From the NCBI GenBank assembly GCA_016219715.1, contig JACRKX010000043.1, positions 1 through 32,929 on the forward strand: DNA of 32,929 nt, written 5' to 3'. This document shows, one piece after another, positions 26,753 through 32,929 of the stretch (within the stretch, counting starts at the first letter, position 1; every line of letters starts with the position of its first letter). The stretch comes from Actinomycetota bacterium (GTDB lineage Bacteria; Actinomycetota; Thermoleophilia; Solirubrobacterales; JACPNS01). The position numbers and the translations under genes were made by a program. Under the pieces are notes generated by a model that was not told where the DNA came from, did no database searches, and worked only from the letters and a program-made list of their open reading frames with translations.

Positions 26753-28729
26753 CTACCAGTAGACGCCGCGCATGACGTGCGCGAAAGCGATCGCCTCGGG
26801 GGTGATCTCGCGCTTGCCGTCGGCCCCACGCGCGGCGGTGCTGTCGGGGAAGAGCTTGTACGCGGTGCCGAGGATCATGTCGGCGACGCTTGGCGCGACC
26901 GCGTGGATCACCTCGCCCGTGGCGCCCAGCGGCGTGCTTACGCGGCGCGGCGTGCCGATCATGCCCTTGATCACGAGATCGCTGGCCTCGCGCGGCGTAA
27001 TCATCGGGAAGGCCTTGTAGATCGTGGTCGGCGCTGTCATCGGCGTCTTGACCAGCGGCATGTAGACGGTGGTCAGGTGTACGCCGTCGCCGATCACCTC
27101 GGGCTGGATGCAGCGCGAGAACGAGTCGAGCGCGGCCTTGCTGGCGACGTAGGCCGAGAAGCGCGGCGGGTAGGCCTGCGCGCCGATCGACGAGACGTTG
27201 ATGATGCGGCCGTACTTGCGCTCGCGCATTCCCGGAAGCACGCCGAGGATCATCTTCAGTGCGCCGAAGTAGTTCAGCTGCATCGTGCGCTCGAAGTCGT
27301 GGAAGCGGTCGTAGGAGGCCGCCACCGAGCGACGGATCGAGCGGCCGGCGTTGTTGACGAGGATGTCGACCTGGCCGTGCTTCTCGATGATGTCGTTGAT
27401 TACCCGCTCGCAATCGTCGATGTCGGACAGGTCGGCGGGGAAGACGTCGGCTTGTCCACCGGCGTCGATGATCTCGTCGCGCATCTGCTCGAGCTTTGAG
27501 CGAGTGCGCGACACCAGCATCACGTGGCCGCCGGCACGCGCGACGCGGTGGGCCACGACCTCGCCGATTCCGCTGGAGGCGCCGGTGATCACCACGATCC
27601 GGCCGCGCACCGCACGCCGCAGCTTGCGGCGTGCGGTCGCGTCGACGTTGAAGTTGCGCTCCCAGTAGTCCCACAGGGTCTTCGCGTAGCGCTCGAGCGG
27701 CGGCACGTGCAGGCCGCTGCCTTCGAGCTCGGCGAAGGTCTCGCCGCACTCGAAGCGTGTTGGGTTGTCGAGGTAGCTGACGAGCTGACGCGGCAGGCCG
27801 AGGCGTCCGAGCACTTCGTTGGTGGCCAGCTTCGTAGGCGGCGTCGCGTCAGAGAGCTGCAGCAGCATGCGAGGTAGCGACTGCACGACTGGGTTGGCGG
27901 TGCGCAGAGAGAAGGTCGGGCCGCCGCCGGCGCGGCCGAAGATCGAGAGTGCTTCGCCGAGCGTGGGCGGATACGGGTCGACGAGGTGGAAGGCACGGCC
28001 GTCGAGGCCCGGCTTGTGCGCGAGATGGTCGATTGCCCCCGCCACGAAGTCGACCGGCACCATGTTGATGCGACCGCCGACGATGCCGGCGGTCGGCAGC
28101 CATGCCGGCAGCACCTTCTTGGCTTGCTTGAGCAGGTTGAAGATCAGGTACGGACCGTCGATCTTGTCGATCGCCCCTGACTGGGAATCGCCGACGACGA
28201 TCCCGGGCCGGTACACGCGCCATGGGCCGTTGCACTCTTCGCGGACGACCTGCTCGGCTTCGAACTTGGTGCGGTCGTAGGGAAACTCGAGCTTCTGGCC
28301 GGCGTCGAACATGTCCTCGCGGAAGACGCCGTTGTAGCGGCCGGCGACGGCGATCGAGCTGATGTGGTGGAAGGTGGCGTGGTCGAGCTGGTTGCAGAGC
28401 TTCACCGCGTTGATCGTGCCGCCGACGTTGTTCTCTCGGTTGGCCTCGTCGCCAGCGGTGAGGTCGTAGATCGCGCCGAGATGGATGAAGTGGTCGACGT
28501 CGTCGATCTTCTCGCGCTCGGCGGAGCTCAGGCCGAGGTTGGGCTCGGTGAGGTCGCCGGTCAGCACGACGATCCGGTTCTTCGGGGCGCCGATTCGCTC
28601 GATGATCGCGTCCATGCGCTCGCGCGACTTCGGTCGCACCAGCACGTAGATCGTTCCCTTGCGATCGAGCAGGCGCTGGAGAACGTAACGACCGATGAAT
28701 CCGGTGCCGCCGGTGACGAAATAGCTCAA
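26753..28729 (-). CDS. Two-domain fatty acyl-CoA reductase (SDR-SDR fusion, AcrA-like)
   Basis: Two short-chain dehydrogenase domains are fused in 658 residues. The N-terminal extended SDR has the nucleotide motif TGGTGFIG (6-13) and catalytic Tyr151-x3-Lys155 (PYDRTKFEAEQ), as in NAD-binding-4 acyl-CoA reductases. The C-terminal classical SDR has TGASSGIG (382-389), NNAG (459-462), Ser514 and Tyr527-x3-Lys531 (YVASK). This layout is that of mycobacterial AcrA1/Rv3391 and of the bacterial enzymes that reduce acyl-CoA to aldehyde or alcohol. The start is TTG, fixed by AAGGAAG six bases upstream. With the nearby fadD it implies activation and reduction of long-chain acids; the end product is unknown. 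Confidence 0.88.
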   Translation of the reverse strand: MSYFVTGGTGFIGRYVLQRLLDRKGTIYVLVRPKSRERMDAIIERIGAPKNRIVVLTGDLTEPNLGLSSAEREKIDDVDHFIHLGAIYDLTAGDEANRENNVGGTINAVKLCNQLDHATFHHISSIAVAGRYNGVFREDMFDAGQKLEFPYDRTKFEAEQVVREECNGPWRVYRPGIVVGDSQSGAIDKIDGPYLIFNLLKQAKKVLPAWLPTAGIVGGRINMVPVDFVAGAIDHLAHKPGLDGRAFHLVDPYPPTLGEALSIFGRAGGGPTFSLRTANPVVQSLPRMLLQLSDATPPTKLATNEVLGRLGLPRQLVSYLDNPTRFECGETFAELEGSGLHVPPLERYAKTLWDYWERNFNVDATARRKLRRAVRGRIVVITGASSGIGEVVAHRVARAGGHVMLVSRTRSKLEQMRDEIIDAGGQADVFPADLSDIDDCERVINDIIEKHGQVDILVNNAGRSIRRSVAASYDRFHDFERTMQLNYFGALKMILGVLPGMRERKYGRIINVSSIGAQAYPPRFSAYVASKAALDSFSRCIQPEVIGDGVHLTTVYMPLVKTPMTAPTTIYKAFPMITPREASDLVIKGMIGTPRRVSTPLGATGEVIHAVAPSVADMILGTAYKLFPDSTAARGADGKREITPEAIAFAHVMRGVYW

Positions 28730-28771
28730 AGGACTTCCTTCCGTGCGCGATGGGGGTGCGGAATCAGCCGC

Positions 28772-28786
28772 TTGCCGGCAATGATA
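28772..28786 (-). promoter_or_regulatory. Candidate promoter with operator palindrome for the acyl-CoA reductase
   Basis: On the - strand TATCAT (28781-28786) is followed at once by the 10-base perfect palindrome TTGCCGGCAA (28772-28781), where the transcript would start, about 45 bases before the TTG start. Wider arms GGGTGCGG (28754-28761) and CCGCACCC (28791-28798) enclose both. No clear -35 is seen. Confidence 0.35.
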
Positions 28787-28811
28787 ATCGCCGCACCCGG
28801 TCTTGCGGGTC

Positions 28812-29594
28812 TCAGACGGGATTTGGCAAGTCGACGAACTCGTGCGTGACGCCGAACCGCTCGGCGATCAGCTCGCCGATGCGGCGCACGCCGAAGGTTT
28901 CGGTGGCGTAGTGGCCGGCGGCTAGAAAGTGGATGCCGGCCTCGGCGCTCTCGGCCATCACGCGTTCGGCGGGTTCGCCGGTGATGAAGGCGTCGAGCCC
29001 CGCGCCGATCGCCTCGCCGAGGTGTCCGGCGGCGGCTCCGCTGATCACTCCGATGCGTTCGATCGCGTCGGGTCCGTTGGCGAAGACCAGCGGATCGCGG
29101 CCGGTGGCGCGCGTTACCCGCGCGGTCAGCTCGGCGACGTCGAATGGCTCGGCGGCGCGACCGGTCCAGCCGATCGCGTTGCCGCGATGGTCGCCGAAGC
29201 TGCCGTCGAGCTTCAGGCCGAGCGCTTCGCAGAGCAGCGCGTTGTTGCCAATCTCGCCGTGCGCGTCGAGTGGCAGGTGGTAGGCGGCGAGGTTGATGCC
29301 CTCACCCAGCAGCAGCTTCAGCCGGCGCGCCTGTGGCTCGCTGAGCGCTTCGGGGTTGCCGTTCCAGAAGATTCCGTGGTGAGCGATCACCATGTCGGCG
29401 CCGAGTTCGGCGGCGGCCTCGAACAGCTCGAGTGTGGCGCTGACTCCGGTGACGACCTTCGCGATCTCTTTGCGGCCGGGCACCTGTAGCCCGTTGGGGC
29501 AGTAGTCGGCGAAGTCGCCGGGCCGCAACAGTTCTTCGAGATAGTCGAGAATCGCGTCGCGATCCGCCGTGGCTTGGGCCGTCCGCTCGCTCAT
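28812..29594 (-). CDS. Nif3-like dinuclear metal-binding protein (GTP cyclohydrolase 1 type 2 family)
   Basis: The product matches the widespread Nif3/YbgI family: YCPNGLQVPG near residue 31, metal-binding IAHHGIFW (His72, His73), YHLPLDAHGEIGNN (about 105-118) and a C-terminal GHYATETFG carrying the last His and Glu ligands. The exact reaction of this family is still unsettled, despite the cyclohydrolase name. I use ATG 29594 (260 residues) rather than the track's GTG 29603, because a - strand TAGAGT lies seven bases before that ATG, a leaderless spacing. It is divergent from the next gene. Confidence 0.9.
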   Translation of the reverse strand: MSERTAQATADRDAILDYLEELLRPGDFADYCPNGLQVPGRKEIAKVVTGVSATLELFEAAAELGADMVIAHHGIFWNGNPEALSEPQARRLKLLLGEGINLAAYHLPLDAHGEIGNNALLCEALGLKLDGSFGDHRGNAIGWTGRAAEPFDVAELTARVTRATGRDPLVFANGPDAIERIGVISGAAAGHLGEAIGAGLDAFITGEPAERVMAESAEAGIHFLAAGHYATETFGVRRIGELIAERFGVTHEFVDLPNPV

Positions 29595-29601
29595 CGCGCC
29601 C

Positions 29602-29629
29602 ACTCTACGCGACCGCGCTCCGGTAATCT
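29602..29629. promoter_or_regulatory. Back-to-back candidate leaderless promoters
   Basis: In the 43 bases between two divergent starts, - strand TAGAGT (29602-29607) is seven bases before the Nif3-like ATG, and + strand TAATCT (29624-29629) is eight bases before the ATG at 29638. Neither gene has a Shine-Dalgarno. -35 elements are not evident. Confidence 0.45.
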
Positions 29630-29637
29630 CGGCTCAG

Positions 29638-29940
29638 ATGGCGAGCAAGAAGCAGGTCCGCACACCGGCCGCAAGGTCGCGCACGAAGGCAAAAGCCGAC
29701 TACGGCGTCGATTACGCCAGCTTCGCCGAGTCGATGATGGACACCAGCCTCTACGGCGTCGGCGCCTATTTCTGCGATCAGCACCCCGACCTCGTCGAGA
29801 GCGTGATCCGCGAGAGCGACCTGATCGAGCAGCTCGGCCTGCAGGCCTACGCCGCAGCCAACAAGCTGTCGTTCGAAGAGTGTCTGCAGACGCTCATCAC
29901 GGGGCTTGCCGTGCGGTACTACAACGCGATCGTCGGCTAG
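29638..29940 (+). CDS. Small protein of unknown function
   Basis: I do not recognise this 100-residue protein. From ATG 29638 it has a basic, Lys/Arg/Ala-rich first 22 residues (ASKKQVRTPAARSRTKAKA) and then a probably helical domain: YASFAESMMDTSLYGVGAYFCDQHPDLVESVIRESDLIEQLGLQAYAAANKLSFEECLQTLITGLAVRYYNAIVG. There is no signal peptide or membrane segment, and two cysteines are not in a metal pattern. The track start (29569) lies within the Nif3-like gene. TAATCT eight bases before ATG 29638 supports the shorter form. It precedes the alcohol dehydrogenase by 14 bases and is probably co-transcribed with it. Confidence 0.75.
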   Translation: MASKKQVRTPAARSRTKAKADYGVDYASFAESMMDTSLYGVGAYFCDQHPDLVESVIRESDLIEQLGLQAYAAANKLSFEECLQTLITGLAVRYYNAIVG

Positions 29941-29954
29941 GTTGCGCTTCAGCG

Positions 29955-31001
29955 ATGCTCGCCGTAACGTCACACGGATTGAAGGACATGCGCGTCGAGG
30001 ACGTGCCGCGGCCCGGCCTCGAGCAGTCGACCGACGCGATCGTGCGCGTCACCACCGCGGCGCTGTGCGGCTCGGACATGCACATCTACCACGGCAAGGT
30101 TCCCGCCGTCCCCGACGGTTGGGTGGTCGGTCACGAGTTTTGCGGCGTAGTCGAGGATGTGGGCGACGCCGTCACCGGCATCAAGCCCGGTGACCGTGTG
30201 GTGGCGGCCATGTACACGGCCTGTGGCCACTGCGCCGCTTGCGTAGCCGGCGACCACCGCCGTTGCAAGAGCTTTGCGATGTTCGGTTTCGGCGAGGCGT
30301 GGGGCGGGCTGCAGGGCGGTCAGGCCGAGTACGTTCGCGTGCCGCTAGCGGACATGACTCTGCGTGCGATCCCCGAGGGATTGAGCGACGAGTCGACGAT
30401 CTTCACCGGCGACATCCTTGCCACGGCCTTCACGGCGCTGCGCCAGGCGGCCGTGCGCGAAGGCGACTTCATCGCGATCGTCGGTGCCGGCCCGGTCGGC
30501 CAGCTGATCGCTATGTGCGCGCCGCTATTCGGCGTCGCGCGCGCCTTCATCATCGACATCGTGCCCGAACGGCTCGCCGAGGGCGCGGCCCTGGGTGCGG
30601 TGCCGATCGACTCGCGAACAGAGAGCCCGCGCAAGATCATCAAAGAGCAGACCGGGGGCGAGATGTGCGACGCCGTGTTCGAGGCCGTCGGCAACGCTCC
30701 GGCGCTTCAGACGGCGTTCAGCCTGCCGCGCCCCAACGGCGTGGTTGCGCTCGTTGGCATGCCTCTGGGCGAGGACTTCCCGCTCTCGGCCGGCGACGCC
30801 TGGCTGCGCAACACGAAGATCGTCCCGGTGCTCGGGGCGCCGTTCGCGCACCGCGACGAGCTGCTGCGGCTGATCGCGGCAGGCAAGATCGACGCCGCCG
30901 GAATCATCACCGACCGCATTCCGCTGGCCGGCGCCACTGAGGCCTACCGCGCCTTCGACGACAAAGAAGTGCAGAAGGTCGTCTTCGAGGTGTCGAAGTG
31001 A
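29955..31001 (+). CDS. Zinc-dependent alcohol dehydrogenase (MDR superfamily)
   Basis: The 348-residue product is a medium-chain zinc dehydrogenase. Catalytic zinc ligands are Cys38 (ALCGSDMHIYHG), His60 and Glu61 (VGHEFCG). A structural zinc site is given by Cys90, Cys93, Cys96 and Cys104 (CGHCAACVAGDHRRC). The cofactor motif VGAGPVG near residue 175 is followed by an acidic strand end (IIDIVPERLA), which suggests NAD rather than NADP. The track's 475-residue version starts in another gene and is extended artificially. The stop overlaps the following TetR start as GTGA, so they are coupled. The substrate is not evident. Confidence 0.92.
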   Translation: MLAVTSHGLKDMRVEDVPRPGLEQSTDAIVRVTTAALCGSDMHIYHGKVPAVPDGWVVGHEFCGVVEDVGDAVTGIKPGDRVVAAMYTACGHCAACVAGDHRRCKSFAMFGFGEAWGGLQGGQAEYVRVPLADMTLRAIPEGLSDESTIFTGDILATAFTALRQAAVREGDFIAIVGAGPVGQLIAMCAPLFGVARAFIIDIVPERLAEGAALGAVPIDSRTESPRKIIKEQTGGEMCDAVFEAVGNAPALQTAFSLPRPNGVVALVGMPLGEDFPLSAGDAWLRNTKIVPVLGAPFAHRDELLRLIAAGKIDAAGIITDRIPLAGATEAYRAFDDKEVQKVVFEVSK

Positions 31002-31684
31002 GCGGCGAAACCCCGCCACCGCAGGCCGGGCAGGCCGTACGCCGCCGCCTCTCGCGAAGCGAGCGACACGACCTGATCCTCGAGCACGCGATCACTGTGT
31101 TCGGCACGCGCGGGTACCACAACGTGTCGATGGACGACATCGCCGAGCACGCGGGTATCTCCAAGGCCCTCGTCTACCAGCACTTCGAGAGCAAGGACGA
31201 CCTCTACATGGCCGTCATCAACTCGTTCATGCAGGAGCTTGGCGAGAAGGTGCTGCCGGCCTGGGCGCAGGATCTGCCGCCGTCGGAGCGGTTCTGGCGC
31301 GGATTCGTGGCGTTCTTCGACTTCATCGACGAGAACCGCAAGGCGTGGGGCGTGCTCTACCGCGACGCCGTCGAGATCGACGACGCTCTCGTCAAGGGCA
31401 TCCACACGCTCAATGCTGAGATGGCCGAGCACATCGCCGCCGTCTTCGAGGCCGAGCTTGCCAATCGCGAGGTCAGTCCGCTGCTGCACCAGTACGCCAG
31501 AGTCGCCGGCCACGCCGTCGTCGGCGCCTGCCACGCGCTCGCCGACTACTGGCTCGACCACCCCGAAGAGACGCGGCTGCGCATGGCCTCGACTGCCATG
31601 GCGGTGCTCTGGCAGGGCTTTGACCAGTTGATCGAGCGCGGCGAGCCGTGGCTGCCGACGCCGGAGATGTTGAAGGACCTCTAA
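30998..31684 (+). CDS. TetR-family transcriptional regulator, coupled to the dehydrogenase
   Basis: The 228-residue product starts with GTG overlapping the dehydrogenase stop. After a Pro/Gln/Arg-rich start, the DNA-binding domain is at about residues 20-66 (RSERHDLILEHAITVFGTRGYHNVSMDDIAEHAGISKALVYQHFESKDDLYMAVIN). The C-terminal part is helical with WGVLYRDAVEIDD and LADYWLDHPEETRLRMA. It probably controls its own operon (unknown protein, dehydrogenase, itself). No strong palindrome was found at that operon's promoter. Confidence 0.93.
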   Translation: MSGETPPPQAGQAVRRRLSRSERHDLILEHAITVFGTRGYHNVSMDDIAEHAGISKALVYQHFESKDDLYMAVINSFMQELGEKVLPAWAQDLPPSERFWRGFVAFFDFIDENRKAWGVLYRDAVEIDDALVKGIHTLNAEMAEHIAAVFEAELANREVSPLLHQYARVAGHAVVGACHALADYWLDHPEETRLRMASTAMAVLWQGFDQLIERGEPWLPTPEMLKDL

Positions 31685-31704
31685 GCGGCCGCGCGGCCGC
31701 TTAG
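31681..31704. terminator. Perfect 24-base palindrome at a convergent junction
   Basis: CTAAGCGGCCGC is followed directly by its reverse complement GCGGCCGCTTAG, with no loop bases. It includes the stop codon of the TetR gene and lies ten bases from the end of the convergent GGDEF gene. No T-run follows on either strand. Placement suggests a two-way terminator. Confidence 0.55.
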
Positions 31705-31714
31705 GCAGCGGCGA

Positions 31715-32872
31715 TCAGGTCTCGGTGAACGGGTCGTGGGTATGCGCGACCATCTTCGAAACGTGCAGCGCGGCGTCGGCGCGGCGCAGCAGGTCGTGCG
31801 GCTGCTCGCCCGTGCGCCACTGGGCGACACCGACGCTTGCTTCGGGAGTTATGTCGGGGCATAGCCGCAGCCGTTCGCGGCGCACGGCGTCACGGATTCG
31901 CTCGGCGAGAGCGTTGGCCTCGCGCACGCTGGTGTCGACGGCGATCACGGCGAACTCGTCGCCGCCGCGGCGGGCAAGCAATTCGTTGGCTCGCACGACT
32001 CGATTCATCGCCCGTGCGCCGGCCACCAGCACGGCGTCGCCGAGCGTGTAGCTGTAGTTGTCGTTGACGAGCTTGAAGTCGTCAAAGTCGATCATCAGCA
32101 GGGTCAGCGGGCTGCCGTTGCGTGCCGAGCGGTCGATTTCGGTCTGGAGCCGCTCGTTGAACTTGCGCAGGTTCGCGACGCCGGTCAGCGGGTCGCGCCC
32201 GGCCAGCACCACGTTTTGGAGGATGCCGTCCTGGATCCGCTTTCGCGCGATCGCCAGCATGCCGACCGCGAGACTCATGAAGAACAGCATGTTGAGTGCG
32301 ATCGTGCGCTCGTCGGTGGTGGTGGCTTCGTCGCCGAGCGCGATGTAGAGGATCGCGGTCGAGAGCGCCGCGAGATGGCCGGCGGCCTGCTTGAAGGGCA
32401 TGAAGAACGCCGCGCACAACGCCGGCAGCAGCAGGTAGGGCAGTACGTCGATCGAGTGCTCGCCCGACGCGAGCGCCGCGCCGACTGCCAGCAGCGAGCC
32501 GACGCCGACGATCAAGTTCATGTAGGGCAGGGCCGGCACGTTCAGGCGGGCCATCGCGAGCCAGACGACCGACATCAGCATCGCGGCCGAAGCGAGCGCG
32601 ACGATCGGCGCCGAAACCAGCGTGTTGGGGATGCCCAGGCTAGGCACCAGGCCGTCGATCAGCATTGCGATCAGCGGCAGCGAACCGGCCACGGCGTACA
32701 TCGTCGCGGCGCCGAACCAGAAGACGTTGGGGTGCACGCGCAGGCTCTCGTCGTTCATCACGACGTCGGGTTCGAGCGGTCGCCGTGGCGGGCGGAACAC
32801 GTGACCGGCGCCGCGATGCACGCCGGCGTCGGTCAGCCATTTGCGCAGGGTGTAGCCGCGGCGCTTGGCCAT
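31715..32872 (-). CDS. Membrane GGDEF-domain protein (diguanylate cyclase)
   Basis: Six hydrophobic segments (about 52-74, 84-107, 114-136, 143-160, 163-180, 190-210) precede a cytoplasmic GGDEF domain starting at DPLTGVANLRKF (227). The catalytic motif RRGGDEFAV is intact (303-307), so c-di-GMP synthesis is likely. The usual inhibitory I-site RxxD five residues upstream is RANE (294-297), and the common YGHxxGD is YSYTLGD. ATG 32872 gives 385 residues, but the frame stays open to the window edge (about 19 more codons), so the true start could be upstream. Met39 is another possible start. Confidence 0.88.
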   Translation of the reverse strand: MAKRRGYTLRKWLTDAGVHRGAGHVFRPPRRPLEPDVVMNDESLRVHPNVFWFGAATMYAVAGSLPLIAMLIDGLVPSLGIPNTLVSAPIVALASAAMLMSVVWLAMARLNVPALPYMNLIVGVGSLLAVGAALASGEHSIDVLPYLLLPALCAAFFMPFKQAAGHLAALSTAILYIALGDEATTTDERTIALNMLFFMSLAVGMLAIARKRIQDGILQNVVLAGRDPLTGVANLRKFNERLQTEIDRSARNGSPLTLLMIDFDDFKLVNDNYSYTLGDAVLVAGARAMNRVVRANELLARRGGDEFAVIAVDTSVREANALAERIRDAVRRERLRLCPDITPEASVGVAQWRTGEQPHDLLRRADAALHVSKMVAHTHDPFTET

Positions 32873-32929
32873 CTCAGCTGCCTGGTCCTGGTTCGAAGTC
32901 TTCGCCGAGCCGGCGGGCGCGCCACGACC
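32873..32929 (-). other. Window edge upstream of the GGDEF gene
   Basis: On the - strand these 57 bases are open in the GGDEF frame and read GRGAPAGSAKTSNQDQAAE, Ala/Gly/Gln-rich and not clearly coding. They may be leader, the start of a longer GGDEF protein, or the end of another gene. AGG-containing purines lie before ATG 32872. Confidence 0.3.

Noticed and set aside
29574-31001. 475-residue version of the alcohol dehydrogenase
   Set aside because: The first 127 residues are an out-of-frame reading of the unknown 100-residue gene; the family N-terminus begins at 29955.
31682-31703. Palindrome as an engineered double NotI site
   Set aside because: It contains the natural stop codon and fits a terminator at a convergent junction; nothing else suggests cloning.

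Overview
The window is high-GC bacterial DNA whose gene order, zinc-type ribosomal proteins, long actinobacterial-style secreted repeat proteins, TetR regulators, P450 and FadD15/AcrA-like lipid genes point to an actinobacterium. The RCC1 and Ig-like repeat proteins with a basic C-terminal domain are reminiscent of Thermoleophilia (Solirubrobacterales); that order-level guess is inference, not proof.

Bases 1-10658 are the 3' half of the S10/spc/alpha ribosomal supercluster, all on the + strand: rpsQ (3' end only), rplN, rplX, rplE, rpsN (zinc type), rpsH, rplF, rplR, rpsE, rpmD, rplO, secY, adk, map, rpmJ, rpsM, rpsK, rpsD, rpoA, rplQ. They make ribosome parts, the translocon pore, adenylate kinase, the N-terminal methionine trimmer and the RNA polymerase alpha subunit. 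rpmD and rpmJ are too short for the ORF track and were read by hand. infA, normally between map and rpmJ, is not there. S5 carries an exceptional ~160-residue acidic tail.

Bases 10677-12627 hold a secreted beta-propeller-like gene on the - strand, placed between rplQ and the usual next gene truA. Bases 12718-18308 hold the remains of one very large secreted protein: signal peptide, 14 RCC1 units, about a dozen Ig-like modules, and a basic C-terminal domain. It now lies in three reading frames. The 252-base Ig repeat period acts as a ruler and shows exactly two lesions, a 41-base shortage near 15500 and a 19-base tandem duplication at 15872-15909. It also lacks a normal start codon before its signal peptide. 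This locus is the most interesting thing in the window.

Bases 18361-21290 encode surE and ligA. Bases 21312-23417 are a divergent cytochrome P450/TetR pair sharing a 43-base-or-less control region with a TGTAGACTACA palindrome. Bases 23392-28729 (- strand) hold a D,D-carboxypeptidase (PBP4 type), a FadD15-like acyl-CoA synthetase and a two-domain fatty acyl-CoA reductase; the last two would act in sequence to activate and reduce long-chain acids. Bases 28812-32872 hold a Nif3-like metalloprotein (-), an unrecognised 100-residue protein, a zinc alcohol dehydrogenase and a TetR regulator in one + strand run, and a membrane GGDEF protein (-).

No gene-free stretch exceeds 300 bases; the longest are 7586-7741 (156 bases, where infA would be) and 26622-26752 (131 bases, upstream of fadD). 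I saw no tRNA, rRNA, CRISPR array, insertion sequence or origin. Several single genes have a TANNNT hexamer 7-8 bases before the start codon, suggesting leaderless transcripts.
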